Assembly (NCBI GenBank): GCA_024196135.1
Contig: JAMQCK010000121.1
Location: 1 to 59,089 of the forward strand
DNA from: Pleurotus ostreatus/Saccharomyces cerevisiae fusant
Lineage: Eukaryota > Opisthokonta
DNA: 59,089 nt
Direction of reading: 5' to 3'
Shown: positions 42,756 to 54,839 of the stretch, piece after piece
Layout: every line of letters starts with the position of its first letter
How positions within the stretch are numbered: position 1 is the first letter of the stretch
Position numbers and translations under genes: made by a program
The notes under the pieces: model-generated
The model's database searches: none
The model's input: only the letters and a program-made list of their open reading frames with translations
What the model was told of the DNA's origin: nothing

Positions 42756-44354
42756 ATGCGTTTCTTCCGAGCTCGGTCCACCACGCTCTGCGCGAAGTGC
42801 AACGACGCTCTCTGCAGCAGAGTCGCCTCCTCGAAATTGATTCGTATCTCACTACTACCGCATGCTACTTTGCCCGAGATCGAGATCTCTGCTCTTACCG
42901 TCAACCTCCTCGAAGTGCAGAACGACCTCGAGGCCTGCGACCGTGCCATAGATCGGCTAGAGGCGACGCTCGCCGATCTACGCCAGCATAGAAGCTCGCT
43001 GGAGACAACTGCGACGCATGTGAAGTCTATATGCACACCTATACGCAGGTTGCCGCCAGACATTCTGGGCGAAATCGCTGCGTACACGCTTCCGCCACGT
43101 TGGTTCGACGACGCAAGCGGCAAGCATGTCTGGACATTTATGCAGGTGTGCCATAATTGGAGAGCTGCTGCCTTGGCGCTCACATGGCCTCGGACGATTA
43201 TCCACCTGCCGCACCGGTACAGAGGTTTCTGGGGCGGCGGCGTCCCTGCCTGTGACGTTGTACCCATGGACATATTGGCGACGTATCTAAAACGCTCCAA
43301 GCAGGCTCCCGTGGTTCTGAAGAAGTTCGATATCGAGCACCTTTTGACAGAGGACGCCCGTAATATTCTTCTGCGTCATGCGTACCACATCCGTGCCTTG
43401 GAAGTCCTGACCGGTTACGGCCAGGAAGACCTTGTACCTTGCCACCTTCCCTTGCTGCAAGAACTCATCTTCCGCGGACCCAACACTGGTCGGGCATTGG
43501 ATGTCCCTAATCTGCGCATACTAGACGCAGACAGCGCGGCTCCCTTCCTGAACATTCCCTGGGCGCATATGCGCGCGGTCAAAGTACAGGCCGTCAAAAT
43601 CGACGATGCAAGCATCCTTGCTTTGTCGCAGTGCACGAACGTCGAGGTCCTCACTTTCTCGATTGGGTTCAGACAGGATCCTCCGAAACCCCACCTACCC
43701 CATTTCTCTTCCTTTCCGGCGCTACACACTCTGGAGATCGGAGGCGCGGCTATCGAACTATGCCCGCTAATCGTCGCGCCCTCCCTGCGACACTTCACCC
43801 TGAACATGGCGTACAACAATGAACTCTGGGAGCCCGGTTTGACCCTCTACGACGCCAGTCTGCTCAATAATCTTCTCCGAGGCTGCGACACAATCGCATT
43901 GCGCAACATGCACGCCCACTCTGTAGTTCACCTCCGGGGCGTGCTGTCCATTCCGCAGAGGTTGCGCAAGGTGTCGTTCGTCCAGGAAAGCGGTGGCGGA
44001 ACCCTGGGCACGCCATACTGCATGAATTCGGATTTCGTACAGGCCCTGGCGTACTCCCAGTCCGATCCGACGTTCGTCGATCTTGAGGAAGTGGACACAA
44101 TCAATGGGGCGGACCTAGCTCGATGGACGAGCCAAGACATCAACCTCGTATGCGAGTTGTTCCATACTCGCGCGATACCGTCTTCGACAAGTGGCTGTCC
44201 TGGCCTGAAGCGAGTCCTTATACGGGCGCCGTACGCGTATCCAGTGTTGGAGCGGCTGATGAAGAGGATCGGTCCTGAAGCGGAAAGGATCCTCAATGTC
44301 GAACAGGGCGACCCTGTCGCATCGTTCCAGGTCGCCGAATTGCTTCGTAGATGA
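42756..44354 (+). CDS. F-box domain protein
   Basis: A single 532-residue exon. Residues about 50-92 form a coiled coil (NDLEACDRAIDRLEATLADL), followed by RRLPPDILGEIAAYTLPP at about 97-115, the F-box-like helices, and HVWTFMQVCHNWRAAALA, a layout very common in Agaricomycete F-box proteins. The remainder has irregular leucine-rich repeats, probably for substrate binding. It would act as a target adaptor of an SCF ubiquitin ligase; the target is unknown. The ATG follows a typical 3' splice site, so a 5' UTR intron is likely. It is not closely related to the F-box-like gene of the duplicated block. Confidence 0.8.
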   Translation: MRFFRARSTTLCAKCNDALCSRVASSKLIRISLLPHATLPEIEISALTVNLLEVQNDLEACDRAIDRLEATLADLRQHRSSLETTATHVKSICTPIRRLPPDILGEIAAYTLPPRWFDDASGKHVWTFMQVCHNWRAAALALTWPRTIIHLPHRYRGFWGGGVPACDVVPMDILATYLKRSKQAPVVLKKFDIEHLLTEDARNILLRHAYHIRALEVLTGYGQEDLVPCHLPLLQELIFRGPNTGRALDVPNLRILDADSAAPFLNIPWAHMRAVKVQAVKIDDASILALSQCTNVEVLTFSIGFRQDPPKPHLPHFSSFPALHTLEIGGAAIELCPLIVAPSLRHFTLNMAYNNELWEPGLTLYDASLLNNLLRGCDTIALRNMHAHSVVHLRGVLSIPQRLRKVSFVQESGGGTLGTPYCMNSDFVQALAYSQSDPTFVDLEEVDTINGADLARWTSQDINLVCELFHTRAIPSSTSGCPGLKRVLIRAPYAYPVLERLMKRIGPEAERILNVEQGDPVASFQVAELLRR

Positions 44355-44467
44355 ATGTCATGCTGATGTATGTGTGCAATCCGATTATCATTACTGCGGA
44401 ACAGAGAGAAGAACATGAGTGTATCAGTACAAAAGGTAACAGAGCGAATAAGTTATGTAGAGCGCGA

Positions 44468-46539
44468 TCAGGCAGGGGTTGACGATTGTGGCGCCGTTAT
44501 TGGCGGCTTCGGTGGCGTGGGCATAGGTGCGCTGCCTCCCGGCTGTCCACCCAGCGCAGGCGTCGTCGTCCCCGTCCCTGGTGGTTGCGACGAGCTGCCA
44601 TTGACCCCCGCCTCCTTCTGTCCCTGCAGATTGTCGCTGGTGATATTGAGATATCCCGCCTGCACCAAGAAATCCCACACCCGACTCGTCTTGTTCACGT
44701 CGATCTTGACCAAGTCACGCGCCTCCCTGCGTCTCAGCTTCCCGCCGCGTCGCGCGTACTCGCGCACCAGCGTCTCCTTCACTACCAAATACGGTCGTGG
44801 CAGGATCCGGAGCTGTGAGCACAACGTCTGCTCCGCGGGCGTGAGGAGGTGCAGCGCGGGTGAGTTGGCCAGGTTGAGCGGACCGGGGCGCTTGGCGGCG
44901 TTGTCGGAGTCGGCAGGTGTGGCGCGAGGGCGGGCATAGTAGGAGTGGGCGGTGGCGGCTTTGGCGGAGGCGGCGCGCTTTGCGAGGTCGATGTCGTAGC
45001 GCTCGATGTCGGCGGTGGTTTGTAGGCCGAGGCGGCGGTAGTTCTGGAGGTCTTGGATGCGTTTGCGGAGGAGGGCTTCGTCTGGGACAGCGTGAGTGGG
45101 GCCTAAAGACGTGGGGAAGGGTAATGCTTACAGAGGATGTCGGCGCTAAAGACTTCAAAGTCCTCAGCGGTTTGAAGTTTGGCGAAGGGTCGGAGGCGTT
45201 GGAGAATGTCGCGCTCCTCTCGTTGTCGTTTCTTGTCGTTGGCTTGCATCTAAAGTCATATGAGCATACGAGCTTTTGAGCCCCATGCCGCTCGCCCACC
45301 TTCTTGTAATCCATCAACCCTCGGTCGAACATTACCGCCTTCGCCTCCATTCGCTTCTGCACCTTCTGCGCGTACATCTCCAGCATGGTCAACTTCAGGT
45401 TCAGCGAATCCTCCGTCTCCAACGGCGGTGGATATGTCACATCATCCCCTTCCTCCTCGTCATCTTCGTCCTCATCCTCCTTCTTCACCCGCGAATGTCC
45501 ATTCGGATCCTTGCCCATCCCCCGTGCCACCGGCGCCTTCTTCCCCGGCATGCCCCTCGGCGCCTTCGTTCCTTTCACGCCCACCGGCGGACCGGGCGGC
45601 TTTCGCTTCTCTTCCTCCCACCTCGCGCGCGCCTTCACGTCCACGTCATTCGGGTCCTCCGGGATATCCTCCCCACCGTACTTGAGCACGACGCCAAACT
45701 CGAGGTCCTTTACAAGATCCTCCGCCTGATCCTCGATCTCTTTGTCGAACTCGAGGCGCCCGGGTAAAAAACCATGGACGTCGTGCACGCTGGGGGCAGA
45801 GATGGGGGCGGCGGGGGGTGGGGGAGGGACGGTGGCGGACATCTTGGCGATGCGCCGGCGTTTGCGATCTTGGAATTCGGCGGGGGGGATGTCGAAGGTG
45901 GCGTCCATTTGCTAGGGGAATTTAGTATGAGAGGGACCAGGGGGAGGAGAACGGGTAAGCGTACCGGTAGAGGCCAGTCCTTCGATTCAATGTAGACTTT
46001 GCGGTAGTGTTCCTCGACCTCTTCCTTTGTTCGAGTGCCGACATGTTCTGCTATCCTCTTCCAGTTGCCGAACCCGAAGCTAGCGATTCCCTTGAGCAAC
46101 AGCAACTCCCTGCAGCATATCAGATCATGTCATGAGGATTCGAGCTGGACGGCACGCACTCATCCGCGCCCCAGTCTTCCGTGAAGATAGGATTCGAGCT
46201 GAATTCCTGAGAACAATCAGGGGACTGCTCTATGCGGAGATGCCGCGAACGCACTATGACCCGATATGGATGTGTACGCTTATGACCTGCGAATTCCTTC
46301 CCTGCGCAGAAGCACGGGGGACATATATCTACACCCTCTTCTGTCTGACATTCGGGTGCAGCGCATTTGAAGCGTATGGAATGGGTAAGATCGCAGCCAC
46401 ACGCGTCGCAGTGGATCTGATCGCCTGGTTCGTTCACGGCTAGCCATGGAAAGGTCAGCATACTCTTTGAAGGGAAGAGTATGTGCCACACACTTTGTAC
46501 TTCCTCTATCTGCGCCTGCTTTCTTTGCGAAACGGTCAT
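44468..46539 (-). CDS. ADA2: Transcriptional adaptor Ada2 (SAGA complex)
   Basis: Exons on the minus strand are 46494-46539, 46255-46439, 46160-46206, 45965-46109, 45300-45911, 45132-45249 and 44468-45081, giving 588 residues. Ada2 links the Gcn5 acetyltransferase to SAGA and stimulates nucleosome acetylation. A ZZ zinc finger is visible from about residue 22 ([18 protein letters not shown], then CPPCF), then a SANT domain ([20 protein letters not shown], about 92-140). A long charged middle part has a Glu/Asp run, and a C-terminal SWIRM domain (about 465-550) contains [17 protein letters not shown] and [11 protein letters not shown]. The start ATG and a first intron with a GTGTGT donor restore the usual EEVQTVNEPG sequence. 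The neighbouring ATPase gene is divergent. Confidence 0.93.
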
Positions 46540-47460
46540 TTCCAAGTGCTCGGACCAATCGCCAGGTCAGCTCCACGGTGGCGATAGAGAGTCGAGCGGT
46601 GCAAAGGAGATTAGAGTGGCAGGGACGCGGTGTCGGTACAGACAAGGCAGCAACGCAAAAGGAAACGGGCGCTTAATGCGATATGGCGGGCGGGAGCAGG
46701 ATTATTGACATGTGTTTGCGGCGATTTCGGACCGCCGATTCCGCCAAGCATGGTCACAGTCACTGTGTCACACCCCTCCTCCTCGTTCCGTTCTTGACAA
46801 CTTCCCGAGCTGACAGTGGACTACTGAGCTCACAGCGACATTGCTCGTGGTTCTTACATCCGTCATTTTGTTATTCTGAGCAATGGAGCGTATACATGCT
46901 TACCCCGTCCATAGATGAGAGGCACGGGCATTATTCTATTGCACTCAGTTCCACGGACATAGAGTATACCTAGTTCGCATGGTACTGCGGCGATCTCAGG
47001 TCATTCCAGCCGCGTACATTCCAGCTCACGTCGATGGTCTGTCCGACGATCCAATCCACGAGCCACGAGTGAGACGATGACGACGCGTTTGACGTGCGCC
47101 GTCATCGCCGCCTTCAGCGCCTCTGCAGACCCGAATAGACCTCGTCCCGAACTTTCATTGCCCGCGACATCGCCCACAGGGAGCAGGAAAGGTATCGCCC
47201 ACTCATCAGCGGCCTCATTTCCGCCTCGCTTCTCAAACGTGACAATTGACGGAGAATGATGATGATTGGGGTGCGCGGTCCAGGGCGTCCACAGTCCGCC
47301 GCGTGGCTGCGTGCGTGCATCCCTTTACGGCTGATAAGTCGTGCTGACCTCAACCCTTGATCATAACCCCCATCTCGCGCACATCGACAACGCACTGCGC
47401 ACACTCTATATCTACACCACGCACGCTGGACGCGCGTCCCCTCCCTGGACCCGTCCATCC
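46540..47460. promoter_or_regulatory. Divergent intergenic region, Ada2 / ATPase
   Basis: 920 bp between two divergent starts. A TATA-like stretch (CTCTATATC) lies about 55 bp before the ATPase ATG. No gene is supported, although an upstream coding exon of the ATPase gene cannot be excluded. Confidence 0.5.
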
Positions 47461-50091
47461 ATGAACACCCCCTCAGTGAACACCACTACCTCGCGCAGGC
47501 TGCAGAAGCCACGGCGGCATGCGTCGACGTCAACAAGGAACGGGGCACCGCCGATGTCATCGCGCACGGGCTCTGCCTCGACGTCCACACGCTATCCGCC
47601 CTCAAACCGACACTCGCGCGTGCACACCAGCGGCTCGCACTGGCTCTTCCGCTCTAACCTCCGGCACAGACGCTCCTTCCGCCCATCTGACTTCCAGCGC
47701 CGATCGTTCTTCGGGCTCAGCGAAATCCTGGGCGTGGTCGCGAACGTGAGTGCTCTCATTCATCCCATCATCTGCTGGCGCATATCCTACCAGCTGCTGC
47801 TCCCGTCGCATACCTGTTCATCTCACCCTACCCTACTCCCTTCGCACTGTTGTTAGAACCGCCTGCTGACGAACCTTCCAGCCCGCCGAGACCCTTCGCT
47901 CCCTCGCTGAGTCCCGCAAGCTGCTCTCGGACGCGAAGCAAGAGCTGGCCGAGACGCGCGAACGTCAGCAGCTGCGACCGAAGCACACATTCTCCCCCCT
48001 TGCCGGCTTCTTCCCACGCAAGAAGGAGCTGCGCGCGATTGAGCGCACGCTGGGCGGGGAGCCGGCGTTCACAGTGCTCTTTGGGTCAAGCTCAGTGGGG
48101 AAGGTGCGTGCAAACGGTGCATGACGAGATTGACCTTCAAGTAACGATTCCCCTAGACCGCGCTCCTTCGCCAAGTTCTGACCGAGGAGAAGTTCAATGT
48201 ACTGCACTTCGACCTTCGCATCGCGGGTTTCGCGGACCTCTCGAGCTTGTACATCAGCCTCAGCGAGCAGATGGAGCAGTACTTCCTCAACATCTCTGCG
48301 GATATGGAAGGCTACGAAGAGTTTGAGAAGGAGTCCTGGGCGTTCAAGGTGTGTAGTACTGCGTGGGCATGGTGATGTGTGCTCACGAAGGCTCTCAGCA
48401 CGACCGCGCGGACGTCCAAAAGAGGATCAACGATGCCCCCAATGAACTCTCTGTCCACCAGATCCGCACGAGCGATATTGCACGTCTCATGGAGCTCTTT
48501 CAGGTGTGCCACTTTGCAACTGCGGACGCATAATCACTCACTCCCTCTTGTAGAGCTCCTTGCTCAAGTACTGGCAATTCGAACCCGAGAAGCGCAAGAA
48601 GGAGAAACGCGATAAGGGGAAGGGTAAGGCTAGGGAAGAGTCCGACCCACCTCAGTCCAGTGCATCCAGCGCTCGATGGGGCTTGCGACGTCGTCGTGCT
48701 TCGGAAGATCTTGTCGAGGAACGCCGATTGCAGGAAGAGCAGCACCGAGCCAGCTCTGAGACGGAACGCCGGAATGCGGACGATACGAACCGTACGCTTT
48801 CTGGCTCCGAGGGCAAGAAGTCTGAGGCGCCGAGGAAGAGAATGCCGGTACGTGCAATCTGAAGTGATCAAAGCGGCTTGCTGACGCTCAACTAGGTCGT
48901 CTTCTTCGACGAGGCACACCGCCTACCAGACCTCCTCAGCAACCCCGCATCCATCGGCACCGCATCCGCCATGCAATGCCTCCTCGACGCCATGCTCGTC
49001 CTCACCAAGCAAGACCGCCTCTGCCACGTCGTCTTCGCCACCTCCGACGCCTTCTTCCACACCTGGCTGCGCCGCTACAACGTCCTGCAGCACGCGAAGC
49101 TGCTCACCATTGGGGACTGCACGAAGGCAGAGACGCGCACGTTCTTCAATGACCGGCTGCTCCCGCGCGTGCCGCAGCGGCTGCAGGGGAGCTATGGGAT
49201 GCAGTTTGAGAGGCTTTATGCTGCGTTTGGGGGTCATCTTACGCATTGGGCGGATTATGTGACGGATTATGTGAATGCGGGGGGTGCGCTGGATAGTGAG
49301 TACCGCTGCTTGAAGCCGAACTACGGATGCTAACATACATCCCAGTCAAGCAAAGCTCGCACTTCTTGCAGGCGCATGCGCTCCTCAACTTGCTAGTCAT
49401 TCATACGGCCCAGCGTGATGGCAAGCTTGGTGATGATGAAGGCTCGGATGGAGAAGTGACTCCTAACCAGAGCGTAGCGACGTTGCTTCCCAACGGTGGT
49501 CGCGCACCGCCACCCTCGGCCACGCCTCAAGCTCGCGCCCACACGCCGTCGACGATGCGCACCCTCGCGCCCGTGCAACCTGACAACGACGAGGACAGCG
49601 CGCACCCGTTCACCGCCCTTCAGCTCTTGCGCGTCATGAGCCGCCTCCGCCAGGAGCACGCGCTGCCCTACTTCTCCCTCTGCCGCGAGTACGGTGTCTC
49701 CGCCGTCGACGGCATGGTCCGCGCGCGTGTGCTCGACATCCGTTGGACGGACCCCGTTGCGGACGAGGCGGCCCCCGAGCGCACGGGCGTTACTGAGGAG
49801 TGGCTCCGTCGGCAGATGGGTCGCAGCAGCGACACCGCGGTCGCGCCCGATGGGAGCGTGCATGTGCAGGACGGCGTGCCCATGAGCGGCATTGGGATAG
49901 GCCCAGAGGACGAGGACGACGAGCTGCAGCCGCTGAACGAGCTCGAGGCGGAGCTGGCGCCGGTGGTGGGCCCGAAGTGCGTGCCAATGACACCGATTAT
50001 GCGCTATGCGATGGCGGAGGTGGTAGCGGAGTACGAGGACACGCAGTCCGTGTCGGACTATGTGTCGCTCTCGGACGTGGATGAGTATTGA
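47461..50091 (+). CDS. P-loop ATPase, fungal AAA/archaeal-ATPase-like
   Basis: Exons 47461-47745, 47882-48103, 48157-48348, 48399-48503, 48554-48847, 48896-49295 and 49346-50091 encode 747 residues. Walker A is GSSSVGKT (K169-T170), split by an intron after the Lys, and Walker B is VVFFDEAHRL (D371-E372). About 100 residues between them are low-complexity and charged. The C-terminal third continues with acidic linkers. An NTP-driven role is clear from the motifs; the cellular process is not. The first exon is doubtful: its frame gives an Arg/Ser-rich, acid-poor sequence that could be a mitochondrial presequence, but another frame of the same DNA (about 47446-47654) also reads like protein. 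From FFGLSEILGVVAN onwards the model is firm. Confidence 0.8.
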
Positions 50092-50464
50092 GAGCAGGCT
50101 GGGCCGCTCACTAACACCTTGTTGGATCCGCATTGGGATGGACGCTCACTATCTATTTATTTTGTGCAAGGTCAAGGAAGGGAAACACACTCTTGTAAAG
50201 TATTGTTGCAGTATAGAGTAGATACACGGTTCTGGTTGTCTTCATAATCGCCTTTATTGACCGGCCACAAGAGCCCCAGCTGCCCCCGGCGACAAGCTGC
50301 TCGCCTTATCGGCCTCGCGCGTCGATCAAATTTCCGTCTAAAGCCGATGCATAATAATTTGGCAATAATGACTCTGACGCGCCGCCGCGCCTTGTCCTTC
50401 TCCCCCTCCTCCTCCCCGCCGCTCCCTCGCGTCCCCTCCCCTCCTTTTCCGCCCCGCCAGCACC
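50092..50464. other. Intergenic region
   Basis: 373 bp between the ATPase stop and the carrier start, both plus strand. It contains a C/T-rich tract just before the carrier ATG, as is common in fungal promoters. Nothing else is seen. Confidence 0.6.
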
Positions 50465-51706
50465 ATGTCGAGCACCGCAAAAGACCTGACGGCCGGCACC
50501 GTCGGCGGCATCTTCCAAGTGCGCGCAATGTCGTGCGCACCGCGAGTACAGCACTGAAGCGCGTTCGGACCAGGTCCTCGTCGGCCAGCCGTTCGATATC
50601 GTCAAAGTGGTGAGTGGAAACGATGCAGAGAGGTGGGGGGCAGGCTGACCGATGCTTTGTACGCGTAGCGAATGCAAACGTCGCCTGCGGGGACGTACTC
50701 GGGCATGATGCACTGTGCAGGGGGTATCTTGAAGAACGAGGGGCCGCTGGCGTTCTACAAGGTGCGTGTCGCGCCTCGTGCTCTTCTATACATGCTCACT
50801 ATGTACTTAGGGTACCTTGTCACCCTTGCTAGGCATCGGTGTCTGCGTCTCGATTCAGTTCGGTGCTCTGGAGTACACAAAACGTATCTTCCAAGCACAG
50901 AACCTTGCTCGCGGTGTCGGCGGACCAGACGGTACTGCATTCGGCTCAGGACAGCTCTTTACCGCCGGTGTCGTCGCCGGTATCGCCAACGGCATCGTCT
51001 CATGCCCCGTCGAGCACATCCGTATCCGTACGTCCTATCACCTCCCCGTGCCACCTGCTACTAATACAAATATTCCCCTTTTCTTACGTCTAGGCCTACA
51101 AACCCAGTCCGCTACAAATCCTATCTACAAAGGCCCCGGCGACGCGATCTCGAAAATCTTCCGCGAGCACGGCGTCGCGGGCATCTTCAAGGGCCAGGGC
51201 GTCACCTTCCTGCGCGAGGCGACCGGCTACGGCATGTACTTCCTCACGTACGAGAAGCTCGTGCAGCGTGAGATGCGCGAGAAGAACATCCGGCGAGACC
51301 AGATCAGTCCGCTGAACGCGATCTTGTATGGCGCATTGGCTGGGTATGCGGTGAGTGCTTTGTGCGGTTCATAGGTGAGAGGGAGTTTGGCTGACAAGGT
51401 CCTGCGTCGCTTTTGCCAGCTCTGGGCCGTCATCTACCCGATTGACATGATCAAGTCGCGGATGCAGACGGATGGGTTCTCGCCGGCGACGGGGCAGAAG
51501 TACAAGAGCGCGGTCCACTGCTTGCGCACCGTCTGGCGGACAGAGGGGCTCCCGGCGTTCACGCGTGGGCTCATTCCTACTTTGATTCGGTACGTGCAAC
51601 ACCTCACCTTGGCGAACATCACTAACCCTTCAATAGTTCGCCCTTCGCGAACGGCGCGACGTTCTTGGGCTACGAGCTTGCAACTCGCGCCCTCAGTCAA
51701 GTATAG
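50465..51706 (+). CDS. Mitochondrial carrier protein (SLC25), Ymc1/carnitine-carrier-like
   Basis: Exons 50465-50518, 50574-50609, 50669-50761, 50811-51027, 51094-51350, 51420-51589 and 51637-51706 encode 298 residues, the usual family length. The three repeats carry the signature Pro-x-Asp/Glu-x-x-Lys/Arg in QPFDIVKVRMQT (from residue 23), CPVEHIRIR (about 126) and YPIDMIKSRMQT (about 225). Six inner-membrane helices are expected. The sequence around GTYSGMMHCAGGILKNEGP and the second-repeat Glu-His-Ile-Arg fits the carnitine/acylcarnitine and Ymc1-type organic or amino acid carriers. The substrate cannot be fixed from sequence alone. All introns are GT-AG and preserve the frame. Confidence 0.9.
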
Positions 51707-52534
51707 AGACTCCCACATAGACCATAGAATGTACAGATCAAAAGGTGCGCGGGGATCCCCATTCTGATTTCCTCTCCCACTGATCATGTCTAATAGGCAG
51801 CGTAGCGCGGGTCTCCGCCCTGTTCGCAATAGCACGAGACCGGGCTCAACCCTACGGTCTCAATGGTGATATCAAGGAAGGATGGGGCGCTCCGCGGGAG
51901 AGGGGGAGGGCCACTGTATACACGTGCATATCATTACTGCTGTGCGTAACAAAGTATTAACGAAGGGCCAAGAAGCTGGTGCGCGCTTGACGCTCATGAC
52001 AGTCTACGAGACCAGATTCACCTGAGGCACTTTATGACCTGTTGCTTTAGTATGCGTACCCTCAGCTAGCGATCTGTAACCGTCGCCAAAAGGCTGACTC
52101 AAAGCGGTGGGCGACGTGAACTTGGGAAGTTCAACTTCTCATCACGTGATTAACGGAAGTCGCCGTGCGACATCAATCCATGACTCATCCGCCTCTCTCG
52201 CTTGCCTTTCGCCTTCATCTTCCGACTCCAGGCCAACAGACTCGACTCCGGACTGCATGGAGCCATGTCGGGCGTGCGCGATCTTACGAAGGCCTGACTT
52301 TACCGCGCAGAACTTCTCTCTCGTCGCCCCGCAACGAGGAACAATAGACGCGACTAGCCTGGTCCTCGCACGACCTTCCTCAATTGAATGACCACGCCTT
52401 CGATGAATCAGAGCGAATCAGATTACGCGTTTCCGCGTCGCACAGCCACAGCGCCTCTAACACTATAGGAACGTGCCGCAAGCGCGGGTTTGTCGCCACA
52501 AAACTTGCCTCCTACCCTCACTTAGGCGCCAGTG
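51707..52534. promoter_or_regulatory. Intergenic region with palindromes
   Basis: 830 bp. The only striking sites are two adjacent palindromes, GAAGTTCAACTTC at 52126-52138 and ATCACGTGAT at 52141-52150. The second contains the CACGTG core used by bHLH regulators and lies about 390 bp before the next gene. No coding frame is supported. Confidence 0.45.
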
Positions 52535-54475
52535 ATGTTACCTGCACTACAGAAGATAAACCCCTTCCGCCGCCGTAGACGCACGCAGTCGGATGCAGGG
52601 CAGAACCAGGATGTCTATGCGCAGATGTATGGGCATCGCATGCCAACTCCGGCTGACTATGGGCCTCCATTCGTCATGCAAAGCCAGGTGCCCCCTCACG
52701 AACGCGTTAGTCCTCGCGAGGTGATGCATTCGCAAGCTATACAGCAACCCCCAGAGCCTCCACCTATCTACCAAGAGCAACTTCAGCACCAGCCTCATCG
52801 GTCTCATCATGTCCCTACACGGCGCCAATTGCCTGAAGATCAGCGTCCTCGCCAAGGTCGAGACGCTACAGACTTGCAAAGGGCTGGAGCGATTACCGGA
52901 AGGGCACAACGGCATGAGCGAGAAAGCAGCCGCGATCGTGTGGCATTCCCGCCTGAGATGGACGCCGTACCATTTCCTGACGGTCCTACTCTTAGGGAGC
53001 GACGACCTGGGACTCCAGCTGCGAGGGCTCGAGGTCTCCATCCTCCCGTTACAGCAGCTCCTGAACCAGGCCCGTCGCGTGGCCGTCAGCCTATAGAGCA
53101 TCAGCCGCGCCACAATACCCAAGTTCGTCGAGACGGATCGGCGCCGCCTGATGTCAATCCCGCTCGCGGTCGTTATCCTCTTCAACAACGCCCGCATCAT
53201 ACTCAAAGGCATCGCGAGTTGGCAGCGCCGGCACCCTTGCCCCAGCCCATCCAGGCGCCTGCACCGCGGCCGGTTGCTACTCCCGCCCCCTTACCCTTAC
53301 AAGCGCCAGACTTGCAAGCGGAGCCGGAGCTTAGCAGCACAACTGACAGCGTCAGCCCAGCCCCTCCCGATCCGCCGCCCCCGCGCCACAAACGGTCGGT
53401 CTCTGCTCCTCACTATAGCTACGCTCACGCAGGGAACACGCCGCCGTCGGTGCAGCAGCAAATTTATCACATCGCCACGCCTCGGCAGGACTACACCTCG
53501 TCGCCGAGGCGCGTGCGCGACGATGAGGGCTTGGTATGGCTGGCGTTGCTGCTTGGGGAGAGGAAGCAATCGACTTACCTCAAGTCACACAAAGGGCGGC
53601 CTCCTACCCTTCGTACTGGCGCGATCCGGGCTGACCTGTTGCGGGACGGTGAGTACGGAATTTCTTACCCGCTATTCATCCAGACTAAATTTCTATAGTG
53701 GTTGCCTTGTGCAAGAAGCTAAGCGGCCGGATAGGCTACGCCTATACACCTCCTAGCAACGATCCAGCGGGGCAAGACGAGGAAACGACGGCCACATATG
53801 CCCTTGCTAAAGAATGCGCTATCGAGCCTATGAATGATCCGGACCTGTTCGAAAAAGGTGTGTTCGTATGTCAAAATTCAGGAAAAACCCTTTTGCTCAA
53901 TTTACTTGCCCTTAGCTTTCTATTGTATCGTCGCGTTAGCCGTCGTGCGCTACCTTGGGGCTCAACTGACTGAATATCATTGGAACGCATTCAAGTCGTC
54001 GGCTCCCCAGGCTGCAACGGAGAATGCCATGTTCTTCATGCGCCTCGCCATTCAACGCTCGCCTGCGGGCCATCATATGAGTATGGAGGGAACGCTCGAT
54101 GAGCTGCTTATCAAAGGTGAGCTTCTCTAAACTGTCGATTAACGCCCTTTCCTCACTTGTTTTATCTATCATTGTCCAGCCTGTGACGCAATCCTCCTTC
54201 GAGACCAGCACGGGCGATCCAAGACAGGAATAGAGCGCGAGTGTGAGAGGCTGCACAGGCAGTACCCTGGCGATAACAAGCTTCTGGAAGAGACGCTCGT
54301 GCAGTTCGGCTACACCAGGGTGATCGCCGTAACGCACTCTCACCAATACAAGGAATTGTGGCCAAAATGCATCGTCCTTGGTAAGTCAACTCTGCTCTGC
54401 GCATGTTCAGAATTAACATTCCTTCTAGCGACCTACGGCTTTGTACGCAGCCTTGGCAGGCAAGCGACGCGATAG
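52535..54475 (+). CDS. Uncharacterised protein: P/Q/R-rich N-terminus, conserved-looking C-terminus
   Basis: Exons 52535-53648, 53699-53857, 53916-54116, 54180-54380 and 54429-54475 encode 573 residues. I do not recognise the family. Residues 1-330 are low-complexity, rich in Pro, Gln, Arg and His, and probably disordered. From about 335 the composition becomes ordered (EGLVWLALLLGERK), followed by helical stretches, a Phe/Tyr/Cys-rich part after intron 2 (EKAFYCIVALAVVRYLGAQL), TENAMFFMRLAIQRSPAGHH and a short basic C-terminus. The introns lie only in the ordered part, as is often seen when a disordered head sits on an older domain. The start may be further upstream because an acceptor-like site precedes the ATG. 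Confidence 0.65.
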
Positions 54476-54839
54476 AAGGCCATGAAGACGCGGCTGATAG
54501 CCGGCCTGACCGTCGTCTGCTTTCGGATTGCCGAGGGACGCGGGCCTCCCCTCATTTTATTTACCGCGTGCATGGGAGCTTTGAGGCACAAGCGCCGCAC
54601 CCCCTAGCGATACATTGACAAGGAAGGAGGTGTATGCAGGCTTCGGCTGGCACGACCATCGTTCGTGGCTTCATAGAAAGGCGTAGAACGAGGACTGTAT
54701 GACGATTATGTATGTGTTCGCGAGGTATACAGATGACTATGCATTATGTACGCTTGACATGACGACCCGGGTGCAGTAGAGAGAACAAAGAAGAAAGGGA
54801 AACTGCGGAACATACGGACGACCGAGGCAGAAAGGTCCT
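54476..54839. other. Convergent intergenic region
   Basis: 364 bp between the 3' ends of the P/Q-rich gene (+) and the WOPR gene (-). Nothing else is seen. Confidence 0.6.
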
